64,000 nt of DNA. It comes from JBBRVW01 sp963784645. GTDB taxonomy: Bacteria; Actinomycetota; Actinomycetes; JACCUZ01. The notes beneath the pieces are model-generated. The model was not told where the DNA came from. It did not search any database and saw only the letters and a program-made list of their open reading frames with translations. Shown piece by piece: positions 37,138-46,318 of the stretch. The position numbers and the translations under genes are program-made. Location of the stretch: positions 1-64,000 of the forward strand of contig CAWARY010000015.1 of assembly GCA_963784645.1 (NCBI GenBank). The letters run 5' to 3'. The first letter of the stretch is position 1. Every line of letters begins with the position of its first letter.

Positions 37138-37764
37138 TCAGACGGCGTTCGGGCCGGAGTCGGCGCTGCGCTTGAACACCTTGTAGTACAGGTAGGCCAG
37201 CGTCTCGCGACCGATGTAGCGGATCTCGGTGGACCGCTGCCGCACCGCCGGACCCTGCCGGGTGGGCGACATGACAGCGTCGATGCCGTGGTCGCTCGCC
37301 ATCGAGCGGGTGCGCAGCGCGTGCCACGGGTCCGTGACGACGACAGCCGTCGACCAGCCGCGGCGCTGCATCGCCTGCTGCACGGAGTCGACGCTCTGCA
37401 GCGTGTCGTTGCCGGTGCCCACCGCGAGGATCCGACGGGCCGGGACGCCGTGCTGCGTGAGCCAGGTCTTGCCGGCGGCCGCCTCGGTGAAGCGGTCCCC
37501 TGCGCGGTTCCCGCCGACCGTGATGATCCGCGGCGCGACGTCGTCCTTCCAGAGGTCGCGGGCGTGCACCAGCCGGGCGGTGAACACCGACGAGGGTCGG
37601 CCGTCGAACTGGGCCGCCCCGAGGACCACGATCACGTCGGAGGTGCGGGTGTCGTCCTGTCGGGCGACCCACCACACGCGACCCGCCGTGCCGACCAGCA
37701 CGAGGACGACGAGCAGCACGATCGCCGCCACGGCCTTGGCGGCGATGCGGAGGAGCAGGATCAC
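37138..37764 (-). CDS. SanA/ElyC/YdcF-family membrane protein (DUF218)
   Basis: 208 residues. One N-terminal membrane helix (AVAAIVLLVVLVLVGTAGRV) is followed by an extracytoplasmic DUF218 domain: SDVIVVLGAAQFDGRPS, RIITVGGNRAGDRFTEA and VVVTDPWHALRT. Relatives in enterobacteria (SanA, ElyC) affect envelope integrity and peptidoglycan or lipid-carrier homeostasis. It sits between ppdK and dgt with 7- and 8-bp gaps, so all three are co-transcribed. Its function here is unproven. Confidence 0.8.
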   Translation of the reverse strand: MILLLRIAAKAVAAIVLLVVLVLVGTAGRVWWVARQDDTRTSDVIVVLGAAQFDGRPSSVFTARLVHARDLWKDDVAPRIITVGGNRAGDRFTEAAAGKTWLTQHGVPARRILAVGTGNDTLQSVDSVQQAMQRRGWSTAVVVTDPWHALRTRSMASDHGIDAVMSPTRQGPAVRQRSTEIRYIGRETLAYLYYKVFKRSADSGPNAV

Positions 37765-37771
37765 AAGCCGG

Positions 37772-40477
37772 TCACCTGCTGTCGCTGCCTTCCGAGGAGA
37801 GCGCCGCGCGACCGGCCTCGAGCCGGGCGACCGGCACCCGGAACGGCGAGCACGACACGTAGTCGAGGCCCACGTCGTGGAAGAAGTGCACCGACGCGGG
37901 GTCGCCGCCGTGCTCGCCGCAGACCCCGAGCTTGAGGTCGGGCCGGGTCTTGCGACCCTCCTCGACGCCGATCCGGACGAGGGCGCCGACCCCGTCGACG
38001 TCGATCGACTCGAACGGCGAGACGCCGAAGATGCCCTTCTCGAGATAGGCCGAGAAGAACGCCGCCTCGACGTCGTCGCGGGAGAAGCCCCACGTGGTCT
38101 GGGTGAGGTCGTTCGTGCCGAAGGAGAAGAACTCCGCGGCCTCGGCGATCTGCGCGGCGGTGATGGCCGCGCGGGGCAGCTCGATCATCGTGCCGATCAT
38201 GTGGGCGACCTCGATGCCCTCGCGCTCGCAGACCTCGTCGCAGACGCGCTCGGCCTCCTCCCGCACCAGCTCGAGCTCCTGCACGGCGTCGACCAGCGGG
38301 ATCATGATCTCGACGTGCGGGTCGCCGCCGGCCTTCTTGCGCTCGGCGGCGGCCTCGATGATCGCTCGCACCTGCATGGCGAACAGGCCGGGCACCACGA
38401 TGCCGAGCCGGACGCCGCGCAGGCCCAGCATCGGGTTCTGCTCGTGCAGCCGGTGCACGGCCTGCAGCAGCCGCAGCTCGTTCTCGTTGTCCTCGCCGCG
38501 CGACTCGGCCACCGCGACCCGCACCGACAGCTCGGTGAAGTCGGGGAGGAACTCGTGCAGGGGTGGGTCGAGCAGCCGCACCGTGACCGGCAGCCCGTCC
38601 ATGGCCTCGAAGATGCCGACGAAGTCCTCGCGCTGCAGCGGCAGCAGGGCGGCCAGCGCCTGCTCGCGCTCCTCGTCACCGTCGGCGAGGATCAGCCGCT
38701 CGACGTGCTTGCGCCGGTCGCCGAGGAACATGTGCTCGGTCCGGCACAGGCCGATGCCCTCGGCGCCGAAGCGGCGGGCCCGCTCGGAGTCCTCGGGGGT
38801 GTCGGAGTTGGCCCGTACCCGCAGCCGCCGCTTCTCGTCGGCGTGCGTCATGAGCCGGTGCACGGCCTGCACCAGCTGGGCGTTGCCGTCGGAGTCATCC
38901 ATCTCGTCAGGGTCGAGCTGGCCCTCGAAGTACTCGACGACGGGAGAGGGCACGACCGACTTCTCGCCGAGGTAGACCTTCCCGGAGGTGCCGTCGATGG
39001 AGATGACGTCGCCCTCCTCGACCACCGTGCTGCCGGCGGTCATCCGCCGCTTCTTGGTGTCGACGTCGAGGGCTTCGGCGCCGCAGACACAGGTCTTGCC
39101 CATGCCGCGGGCCACGACCGCCGCGTGGCTGGTCTTGCCGCCGCGGCTGGTGAGGATGCCCTGCGCGGCGATCATGCCCTCGAGGTCGTCGGGGTTCGTC
39201 TCCCGGCGGACCAGGATGACGTTCTCGCCCGACCGCGACCACTTCACCGCGGTGTACGAGTCGAAGACCGCCTTGCCGACGGCGGCACCGGGAGAGGCGT
39301 TCATGCCCTTGGCGATCTGGCCCGTCGTGTCGCTCTCGTCGAACCGCGGGAACATCAGCTGGGCGAGCTGGTCGCCGGTCACCCGGTCCAGCGCCTCGTC
39401 CAGGTCGATCAGGCCCTGGTCGACGAGCTGGGTCGCGATCCGGAACGCGGCGCCCGCGGTGCGCTTGCCGACCCGGGTCTGCAGCATCCACAGCTTGTTG
39501 CGCTCGATGGTGAACTCGATGTCGCACAGGTCGCGGTAGTGGTTCTCGAGCGTCTCCATGATCTCGAGCAGCTGGTCGTACGCCGTCTTGTCGATGCCCT
39601 CCAGGTCCTGGAGCGGGAGGGTGTTGCGGATGCCGGCGACGACGTCCTCGCCCTGGGCGTTCTGCAGGTAGTCGCCGTAGATGCCCTGCTGGCCGGAGCC
39701 CGGGTCGCGGGTGAACGCGACCCCGGTGCCGGAGTCCATGCCGAGGTTGCCGAACACCATGGACATGACGTTGACCGCTGTCCCCAGGTCGGTCGGGATG
39801 CGCTCCTGGCGGCGGTAGAGGATCGCCCGCGGCGCGTTCCACGAGTCGAAGACGGCGCGGACGGCGAGGTCCATCTGCTCGCGCGGATCGGTCGGGAACT
39901 CACGGCCGGCCTGCTTCCGGACGATGTCCTTGAACGCGTCGACGACGCCCCGCAGGTCGTTCTCGTCGAGGTCGAGGTCGTTCTGGGTCCCGCGGGCCTT
40001 CTTGGCCTCGTCCAGGACGTCCTCGAAGTGCTCGCCGTCGATGTCCAGCACGGTCTTGCCGAACATCTGGATCAGGCGCCGGTAGGAGTCCCAGGCGAAC
40101 CGCTCGCTGCCGGTCTGCTTGGCCAGGCCCTGCACCGACTCGTCGTTGAGCCCGATGTTGAGGACGGTCTCCATCATCCCGGGCATCGAGAACTTCGCGC
40201 CGGACCGCACCGACACCAGCAGCGGGTCGTCGGCCTGGCCGAGGCTGCGGCCCATCTGCTGCTCGAGTGTCGTGAGGTGCGTGCTGACCTCGTCGCGCAG
40301 CTCGGTCGGCTCGTCACCGCTGTCGAGGTAGACCTTGCAGGCCTCGGTCGTGATCGTGAAGCCGGGTGGGACGGGGAGCCCGAGGTTGGTCATCTCCGCC
40401 AGGTTGGCGCCCTTGCCGCCCAGCAGGTCCTTCATGTCCCTGCTGCCCTCGGTGAAGTCGTACACGTACTTGGTCAT
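37772..40477 (-). CDS. ppdK: Pyruvate, phosphate dikinase
   Basis: 901 residues from the ATG at 40,477, which has GAGGGG eight bases upstream; a longer frame exists without support. The N-terminal ATP-grasp domain (LLGGKGANLAEMTNLGLPVP), central swivelling domain with phosphohistidine in GGKTSHAAVVARGMG, and C-terminal TIM barrel with catalytic Cys in LGVCGEHGG are intact. It interconverts pyruvate + ATP + Pi with PEP + AMP + PPi, allowing gluconeogenesis from C2/C3 compounds. First gene of the ppdK-SanA-dgt unit. No PPDK regulatory protein (DUF299) is seen in the window. Confidence 0.95.
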   Translation of the reverse strand: MTKYVYDFTEGSRDMKDLLGGKGANLAEMTNLGLPVPPGFTITTEACKVYLDSGDEPTELRDEVSTHLTTLEQQMGRSLGQADDPLLVSVRSGAKFSMPGMMETVLNIGLNDESVQGLAKQTGSERFAWDSYRRLIQMFGKTVLDIDGEHFEDVLDEAKKARGTQNDLDLDENDLRGVVDAFKDIVRKQAGREFPTDPREQMDLAVRAVFDSWNAPRAILYRRQERIPTDLGTAVNVMSMVFGNLGMDSGTGVAFTRDPGSGQQGIYGDYLQNAQGEDVVAGIRNTLPLQDLEGIDKTAYDQLLEIMETLENHYRDLCDIEFTIERNKLWMLQTRVGKRTAGAAFRIATQLVDQGLIDLDEALDRVTGDQLAQLMFPRFDESDTTGQIAKGMNASPGAAVGKAVFDSYTAVKWSRSGENVILVRRETNPDDLEGMIAAQGILTSRGGKTSHAAVVARGMGKTCVCGAEALDVDTKKRRMTAGSTVVEEGDVISIDGTSGKVYLGEKSVVPSPVVEYFEGQLDPDEMDDSDGNAQLVQAVHRLMTHADEKRRLRVRANSDTPEDSERARRFGAEGIGLCRTEHMFLGDRRKHVERLILADGDEEREQALAALLPLQREDFVGIFEAMDGLPVTVRLLDPPLHEFLPDFTELSVRVAVAESRGEDNENELRLLQAVHRLHEQNPMLGLRGVRLGIVVPGLFAMQVRAIIEAAAERKKAGGDPHVEIMIPLVDAVQELELVREEAERVCDEVCEREGIEVAHMIGTMIELPRAAITAAQIAEAAEFFSFGTNDLTQTTWGFSRDDVEAAFFSAYLEKGIFGVSPFESIDVDGVGALVRIGVEEGRKTRPDLKLGVCGEHGGDPASVHFFHDVGLDYVSCSPFRVPVARLEAGRAALSSEGSDSR

Positions 40478-40586
40478 GTGCGGACCCCTCGCGCGATCGT
40501 CGTCGACAGACTGTCGGCTGCAAGACCTCTGGGCGGAGCCTACCCAGGCCCGGGCGCGCTCCCACCGGGCGCACCGTGGTGCGAGG

Positions 40587-41198
40587 ATGCCCGCCGTGAC
40601 CTCGCCTCGACCGACCCCGTCGTGGGGCCTGGCGTCGTCCGCGGCCGCCCCCGTCCTGCTCGTCGGCGGCTGGACCTGGGCCGCGGCCCGGCAGCAGGGC
40701 GGGTTCGACCCCGTGGTCGAGACGATCAGCGCGCTGGCCGCGCGCGGCGCCGACGACCGGTGGCTCATGACCACGGCACTGGCCGGGCTCGGCCTCTGCC
40801 ACCTCACGACCGCGCTCGCCCTGCGCGGGGCCGCGACCCCGGGCCGGGTCGTCCTGGCCGTGGGCGGCGTCGGGACCGTGCTGGTCGCGGCGTTCCCGCT
40901 GCCTGCCGGCGGCGGCGGGTCGGCGGCCCACACGCTGGTGGCAGGCTTGTCGTTCGCCGCGCTGGGCGTCTGGCCGCTCCTGGCCTTCCGTCGGGACGGC
41001 GAGGCCGCGCTGGGGCGGCCCGCCTCGGTGACCGCTGGGGTGGTGCTGCTCGGCCTGGTCGGGTGGTTCGCGGTGGAGCTCGTCACCGACTCCTCGCGGG
41101 TGGGGCTGTCGGAGCGGGTGGCTGCCGGCGCCCAGGCGGTGTGGCCGCTGGTCGCGGCGTGGAGCACGAGCCGGCTGGTCCGGACGAGGAGGTCGTGA
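40587..41198 (+). CDS. DUF998-family integral membrane protein
   Basis: 203 residues with about six hydrophobic segments. The pattern WTWAAARQQGGFDPVVETIS, with SALAARGADDRWLM, is the conserved first extracellular loop (xGYxPVxxxISxLA) of DUF998 proteins, and FPLPAGGGGSAAHTLVAGLS matches the central helix pair. Function of the family is unknown. The TGA overlaps the ATG of the next gene (TGATG), so it is co-translated with the Gfo/Idh-type oxidoreductase. The start could be the GTG nine bases further on. Confidence 0.78.
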   Translation: MPAVTSPRPTPSWGLASSAAAPVLLVGGWTWAAARQQGGFDPVVETISALAARGADDRWLMTTALAGLGLCHLTTALALRGAATPGRVVLAVGGVGTVLVAAFPLPAGGGGSAAHTLVAGLSFAALGVWPLLAFRRDGEAALGRPASVTAGVVLLGLVGWFAVELVTDSSRVGLSERVAAGAQAVWPLVAAWSTSRLVRTRRS

Positions 41199-42181
41199 TG
41201 GGCACGGAGGGCACGAGCGGCACTCTGCGCTGGGGCGTGGTGGGGACCGGCGGCATCGCCGCGGCGTTCGTCGAGGACCTGCAGCTGCTGCCGGACGCCG
41301 AGGTGGTCGCCGTCGGCTCCCGGTCCCGCGACACGGCCGCGGCGTTCGCCACCGAGCACGGCATCGAGCGGCCGTACTCGTCGTACGACGAGGTCTGCAG
41401 TGACCCGGACGTGGACGTGGTCTACGTCTCGGTGATCCACCCCGGCCACCATGACGCGGCCCTGCTCGCGATCGAGGCCGGCAAGGCGGTGCTGGTCGAG
41501 AAGCCGTTCACGATGGATGCCGCGCAGGCGCGCGCCGTCGTCGCGGCGGCTCGCGCCCGCGGCGTCTTCGTCATGGAGGCGATGTGGGCGCGGTTCCTGC
41601 CGCACATGATCCGGGTGCGCGAGCTGCTCGCCGACGGAGCGCTCGGCGACATCCGGCTGGTGACGGCCGACCACTGCCAGTGGTTCGCCGAGGACGCGTC
41701 GCACCGGCTGTTCGCCCCCGAGCTCGGCGGCGGCGCGCTGCTCGACCTCGGCATCTACCCGGTCTCGTTCGCGTCGATGGTGCTGGGTGCCCCGTCAACC
41801 GTCACCGCCGTCGGGAGCCGCGCGTTCACCGGCGTGGACGCCACCACCTCGATCGTGCTCACCTACGGCTCGGGTGCGCAGTCGGCGCTCACCACGACGC
41901 TCTCGGCCGCCGGCCCCAACCGGGCGGCGATCGTCGGCACGGAGGCGCGGATCGAGATCGACCCGGTCTTCTACTCCCCGTCGTCCTTCACGCTGACCCG
42001 CCGCGACGGCTCGGTGGAGCGGTTCGCGCCGCCGCACGAGGGCCGGGGGCTCCGGCACGAGGCGGCCGAGGTGATGCGCTGCCTGCGCGAGGGACGCACC
42101 GAGAGCGACGTGCTCCCCCTCGACGAGACCATCGCGGTGATGGAGACGATGGACGAGGTGCGGCGGCAGACCGGGCTCTGA
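41198..42181 (+). CDS. Gfo/Idh/MocA-family NAD(P)-dependent oxidoreductase
   Basis: 327 residues. N-terminal Rossmann fold (RWGVVGTGGIAAAFVEDLQL), the family motif VEKPFTMDA with the catalytic Lys, and the C-terminal domain GALGDIRLVTAD... GGGALLDLGIYPVSFASMVL identify a dihydrodiol/sugar dehydrogenase-type enzyme; the GIYPV pattern is that of the dimeric dihydrodiol dehydrogenase and 1,5-anhydrofructose-reductase-like branch. Substrate unknown. Coupled to the DUF998 gene upstream. Confidence 0.85.
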   Translation: MGTEGTSGTLRWGVVGTGGIAAAFVEDLQLLPDAEVVAVGSRSRDTAAAFATEHGIERPYSSYDEVCSDPDVDVVYVSVIHPGHHDAALLAIEAGKAVLVEKPFTMDAAQARAVVAAARARGVFVMEAMWARFLPHMIRVRELLADGALGDIRLVTADHCQWFAEDASHRLFAPELGGGALLDLGIYPVSFASMVLGAPSTVTAVGSRAFTGVDATTSIVLTYGSGAQSALTTTLSAAGPNRAAIVGTEARIEIDPVFYSPSSFTLTRRDGSVERFAPPHEGRGLRHEAAEVMRCLREGRTESDVLPLDETIAVMETMDEVRRQTGL

Positions 42182-43273
42182 CTAGCCCGCGCGCTGACCC
42201 GGGTCACCGAAGGCGCCGAGCAGCGCGACCGTGTCGACGCCGAGCCGGTCCAGCGCGTAGCCGCCCTCGTGCACCAGGACGGTCGGCCGGGCGAGGGCCG
42301 CGAGCCGGGCACCCGCGGCACGGAAGCCGTCGGTGCTGACGTCGAGCGGGCTCTCCGGGTCGGCACCGGCCGCGTCGACGCCGAGGGAGACCACCACGGC
42401 GTCCGGCGCGTAGTCCTCGACCACGCCCAGGAGCCGGTCGAGCGCCGCGAGCCAGCCGTCGTCAGCGGTCCCCGGTGCGAGTGGCTCGTTGACGGTCGTC
42501 CCGGCGCCCTCGCCGGCGCCGCGCTCGTCGGCGAACCCGACGAAGTGCGGGAACCAGCCGGCGCCCGGATCGACGTGCAGCGACGCGTAAAGGACGTCGG
42601 GACGCTCCCAGAAGACGGCCTGGGTGCCGTTGCCGTGGTGCGCGTCGACGTCCACCACCGCGACCCTGCCGTGGCCCGCGCCGCGCAGGGCCTCGGCGGC
42701 GACGGCCGCGTTGTTGAGGTAGCAGGAGCCGCCGAACGCGCGTCGGGTCGCGTGGTGCCCCGGCGGCCGGGTGAGCGCGTACGCCGACGGCGCGCCGGCG
42801 ACGACCAGGTCGACGGAGGTCAGGGTGACGTCGACAGCGGCACGGGCAGCCTCCCACGTACCGGGACCGACGAGGGTCATCGTGTCGTAGCACCAGAGCC
42901 CCGCGCGGGCGTGCGTCGCCGTCGGCCGGTGCGCGGGCAGGCCGTCGAGCATGCCCATGGTCGGGAAGACGTAGGGGACCACGCGGTCCTGGCCGACCAG
43001 GTCGGCGTAGCCACCGAGCGCCCAGTCGTCCGCCACCGTGCGGAGGTGGTCGAGCAGGCCGGCGTCGTGCACGCGGCGCAGCACGTCGTCGTCGTGCGTG
43101 GTCGCCCCGACCAGCCGACCTCCTGCGGAGAGGCAGGCGTCACGCAGGACCGTGGCGCGGTCCGGCACCTCGGTGCCAGGTGTCCTCACGCCCACCCACA
43201 CCTCGCCGTCGGGCACGTGCCGGAGCACGGCGTCGGACCAGACCACGGGCGGCAGCGGGGCCATGTGGTGCAT
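42182..43273 (-). CDS. Histone-deacetylase/acetoin-utilisation (AcuC)-family amidohydrolase
   Basis: 363 residues from the ATG at 43,273 (a second ATG follows at 43,264). Zinc and catalytic residues of class II HDAC-like enzymes are present: TRPPGHHATRRAFGGSCYLN, VAVVDVDAHHGNGTQAVFW, SLGVDAAGADPESPL, and VLVHEGGYALDRLG. The family removes acetyl groups from lysines, polyamines or small molecules; bacterial members of this branch are often acetylpolyamine amidohydrolases. It is divergent from the P1 peptidase gene with only ~10 bp between start codons. Confidence 0.87.
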   Translation of the reverse strand: MHHMAPLPPVVWSDAVLRHVPDGEVWVGVRTPGTEVPDRATVLRDACLSAGGRLVGATTHDDDVLRRVHDAGLLDHLRTVADDWALGGYADLVGQDRVVPYVFPTMGMLDGLPAHRPTATHARAGLWCYDTMTLVGPGTWEAARAAVDVTLTSVDLVVAGAPSAYALTRPPGHHATRRAFGGSCYLNNAAVAAEALRGAGHGRVAVVDVDAHHGNGTQAVFWERPDVLYASLHVDPGAGWFPHFVGFADERGAGEGAGTTVNEPLAPGTADDGWLAALDRLLGVVEDYAPDAVVVSLGVDAAGADPESPLDVSTDGFRAAGARLAALARPTVLVHEGGYALDRLGVDTVALLGAFGDPGQRAG

Positions 43274-43283
43274 GCTGTCACGC

Positions 43284-44366
43284 GTGCCCCGCGCTGCTGA
43301 TCTGCCGGTCAGGATCGGGCTGCTGCCGTCGGGACCGACCGCATCGGTGGTCGACGTGCCCGGAGCCGGTCTCGGGCACGCGACGGTGTGGCGCGACGAG
43401 GACCCACCGCCCGTGGGCCGGGGGGTGGCGCGCACCGGCGTGACCGTGCTCGACCTCGGGGGCAACATGTTCCGCTCCCCCGTGCCTGCGGGCGCCGCCG
43501 TGCTCAACGGCGCCGGCGAGTGCACCGGCCTGCTCGCGTTGCAGGAGTGGGGGCTCGCGGAGACGCCGGTCTTCCTCACGTCGTCGATGCAGGTCGGCCG
43601 GGTCCTCGACGCGGCGTGCGAGCTGCTGGTCGAGGAGGACCCGACCATCGGGGTCGAGGACGTCGTGCTGCCGCTGGTCGCCGAGTGCGACGACTCCCAC
43701 CTGAACGACGCCCGTCGGACGCAGGTGACTAAGGACGACGTCCGCGCGGCGCTGTCGGCGGCCCGCGCGTCGGCCGGCAGCCTCACGCCTCCGCTCGAGG
43801 GCGCGATCGGTGCCGGGACCGGCCTGACCTGCCTCGGCTTCAAGGGCGGCATCGGCACGGCCTCCCGGCTGCTGCCGACCGCGCACACGCTGGGGGCGGT
43901 CGTGCTGACCAACTTCGGCGAGCAGGACCGCCTCACCGTCGGCGGGCTGCAGGTCGGCGCCGCGCTCCAGCGTGCCGCCAGCACCCGCGAGCGGGACGCC
44001 GGGTCGTGCATCGTGCTGCTGGTCACGGATGCACCGGTGGATGCCGCGGGGTGCGCGCGGATCGCGCGTCGGGCCGGGCTCGGCCTGGCCCGCACCGGGA
44101 GCGTCGCGACGCACGGCAGCGGTGAGATCTTCCTCGCGATGGCCACCGGGCTGCGCGCGCCGCGCGGCGCGCCGGCACCCGGCGTGCCGTTCACGGGTCG
44201 CGAGCTCGACCCGCTCCTGGCCGCTGCCGTGGAGGCCACCGAGGAGGCCGTCATCACAAGCCTGCTCGCCGCCACCACGGTGGTGGGGCGCGACGGCAAC
44301 CGCGCCGACGCGCTGCCGTACGACGAGGTGGTGGCCCTGCTCCGCGAGGCCGGGCTCGGTGACTGA
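43284..44366 (+). CDS. P1-family peptidase (DmpA/beta-peptidyl aminopeptidase)
   Basis: 360 residues from GTG at 43,284. N-terminal nucleophile hydrolase of the DmpA type, which cleaves itself before a Ser or Thr. Visible family segments: DVPGAGLGHATVWRDE, TGVTVLDLGGNMFRSPVPAG, LNGAGECTGLLALQEWGLAE and the autocleavage region GSVATHGSGEIFLAMATG, where the Ser after HG is the likely nucleophile. These enzymes release N-terminal D-, beta- or L-residues from peptides and amides. The CocE-type hydrolase starts within its last eight bases, so the two are coupled. Confidence 0.85.
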   Translation: MPRAADLPVRIGLLPSGPTASVVDVPGAGLGHATVWRDEDPPPVGRGVARTGVTVLDLGGNMFRSPVPAGAAVLNGAGECTGLLALQEWGLAETPVFLTSSMQVGRVLDAACELLVEEDPTIGVEDVVLPLVAECDDSHLNDARRTQVTKDDVRAALSAARASAGSLTPPLEGAIGAGTGLTCLGFKGGIGTASRLLPTAHTLGAVVLTNFGEQDRLTVGGLQVGAALQRAASTRERDAGSCIVLLVTDAPVDAAGCARIARRAGLGLARTGSVATHGSGEIFLAMATGLRAPRGAPAPGVPFTGRELDPLLAAAVEATEEAVITSLLAATTVVGRDGNRADALPYDEVVALLREAGLGD

Positions 44367-46287
44367 GGGGACCGCCGAGCACTCGTTCGTGACGCTTGCG
44401 GACGGCACCCGGCTGGCAGTCACGCTCTACCTCCCGGCGGGCTCGGAGCCGGCGCCGTGCCTGCTCGAGGCCCTGCCCTACCGCAAGGACGACCTCACCT
44501 CCGGCTACCGGCCGGAGTACCTGCGGCTGCGCGACGAGCACGGCTACGCGGTCTGCCGGGTCGACGTCCGCGGCACCGGGTCGTCCGACGGGCTGGCGAC
44601 GGACGAGTACCCGGTGACGGAGCAGCGCGACCTCGCCGAGCTCATCGGGTGGCTGGCCGACCAGTCGTGGTGCTCCGGCGCCGTCGGCATGTTCGGCACC
44701 TCGTACTCCGGCTTCAACGCGCTGCACCTGGCGGCCGAGCGGCCGCCCGCCCTCCGGGCGATCTGCGCGATCTACTCCAGCGACGACCGCTACACCGATG
44801 ACGTGCACTACATGGGCGGCTCGCTGCGGCTGCTCGACGTGGTCGACTACCCGACGTACATGCTGGCGATGAACGCCCTGCCGCCGGTGCCGTCGCTCGC
44901 GGGCGAGGCCTGGGTCGAGGACTGGCGCCGGCGCGTGGTGGACCTCGAGCCGTGGCTGGCCCGGTGGGTCGAGGAGCAGCACGACTCGGCCTACTGGCGG
45001 CAGGGCTCGGTGCGGCCGTCGTACGACCGGATCGGCTGCCCGACGTTCCTCGTCGCAGGCTGGGCCGACGGGTACCGGAACAACACCTTCCGCACGGTCG
45101 AGCGGCTGCGCGAGCAGGGAGTGCCGCACCGGCTTCTGATCGGGCCGTGGAGCCACATGTCGACGGCCACGTCGCTGCCGGGGCCGCACCTCGACCTGGT
45201 GCCGGTGATGGCCCGGTGGTGGGACCGGTGGCTGCGTGGCGTCGACGAGTACGACGACGAGCCGGCGATCACGTGGTTCGCGCAGCGGTCGACCAGGCCG
45301 GGACCGGACCGGCTGCTCGTGGACGGCGAGTGGCGCTCGGCGCCGGCGTGGCCGCTCGACGGCGCGGGTGTCTCGTCGCTGCCACTCGGGTCCGGCGTCG
45401 CCACCTACGACGTCCTGCCCGACGTCGGCACGTCGGCCTGGAACAGCTGCGCCGGCTCGCTGCCGTGGGGGCAGCCGACCGACCAGCGGTACGACGACGC
45501 GGCGTCCCTCACCTGGGAGTGGCCCGCCGACGGCCTGTCGCTGCTGGGGCACCCGCGGCTGCGGCTGCGGGTGTCGTCGTCCGAGCCGGTCGCATCTGTG
45601 TCGGCCAAGCTGTGCGACGTCTTCCCGGACGGCACCTCGTCGCTGATCGGCCGGGGCTTCCTCAACCTCACGCACCGGGCCTCCTCGGAGTCGCCATCAC
45701 CGCTGCCCGTCGGCGAGTGGCTCGACGTGGAGCTGGAGATGGAGGCGCTGGCCTTCGACGCCGTCGCCCCCGGGCATCGCCTCCGGCTGTCGATCGCCGG
45801 GGTCGACTGGCCCAACACCGTCGCACCGCCACGCCCCGTGACGCTGCGCCTCGACCTGGCGGCCTCGACTCTCGAGCTGCCGCTGGCGGGGGTCTCGGCG
45901 CCGGCGCTGCCGCTGCCCTTCGTCGACCCGCCCGCGACCGACGATGTCGACCCCGGCATCGGCTGGCACGTCTCGCGCGACGTGCTGCGCCGTCGCACGT
46001 CCTGCTTTGACGAGCACGGCGGCGAGTTCGACGTCGACGGCGGGTCGATCCGCGAGCACTACACCGGCCGGGTCGAGATCGACACCCGGTCGTGGACGCA
46101 GCGCGCCGTGTCGACCGCCGATTTCAGCGTGCGCTGGCCTGAGGGCACCGCCAGGGCCCGCACCGAGGTGAGCCTCGTCGCCGACGAGCACGACTTCGAC
46201 CTCTCGATCCGGCTCGACACCTGGCGCGACGACGAGCCCTTCGAGTCGCGGACCTGGGAGCGACGAGTGCCACGGGAACTCGGCTGA
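44359..46287 (+). CDS. CocE/NonD-family hydrolase (X-Pro dipeptidyl-peptidase-like)
   Basis: 642 residues from GTG at 44,359. Alpha/beta-hydrolase with LEALPYRKDD and VDVRGTGSSDGLA near the start, the nucleophile elbow GMFGTSYSGFN, AGWADGYRNNTF carrying the acidic residue and IGPWSHMSTA with the catalytic His. A C-terminal jelly-roll (X-Pro DPP C-domain-like) follows. Members hydrolyse cocaine esters, glutaryl-7-ACA or proline peptides; the specific substrate is open. Overlap with the P1 peptidase by eight bases suggests both act on the same class of amide or peptide. Confidence 0.85.
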   Translation: MTEGTAEHSFVTLADGTRLAVTLYLPAGSEPAPCLLEALPYRKDDLTSGYRPEYLRLRDEHGYAVCRVDVRGTGSSDGLATDEYPVTEQRDLAELIGWLADQSWCSGAVGMFGTSYSGFNALHLAAERPPALRAICAIYSSDDRYTDDVHYMGGSLRLLDVVDYPTYMLAMNALPPVPSLAGEAWVEDWRRRVVDLEPWLARWVEEQHDSAYWRQGSVRPSYDRIGCPTFLVAGWADGYRNNTFRTVERLREQGVPHRLLIGPWSHMSTATSLPGPHLDLVPVMARWWDRWLRGVDEYDDEPAITWFAQRSTRPGPDRLLVDGEWRSAPAWPLDGAGVSSLPLGSGVATYDVLPDVGTSAWNSCAGSLPWGQPTDQRYDDAASLTWEWPADGLSLLGHPRLRLRVSSSEPVASVSAKLCDVFPDGTSSLIGRGFLNLTHRASSESPSPLPVGEWLDVELEMEALAFDAVAPGHRLRLSIAGVDWPNTVAPPRPVTLRLDLAASTLELPLAGVSAPALPLPFVDPPATDDVDPGIGWHVSRDVLRRRTSCFDEHGGEFDVDGGSIREHYTGRVEIDTRSWTQRAVSTADFSVRWPEGTARARTEVSLVADEHDFDLSIRLDTWRDDEPFESRTWERRVPRELG

Positions 46288-46318
46288 CACCGCGGGCCGG
46301 CGTCGGCATGATCGGGTG

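Noticed and set aside
37229..42181. Very long open frame (about 1,650 codons) antisense to ppdK and running into the Gfo/Idh gene
   Set aside because: It is a stop-poor shadow frame in high-GC DNA; only its last ~327 codons (from 41,198) form a recognisable protein, and the antisense part has no domain or codon pattern.
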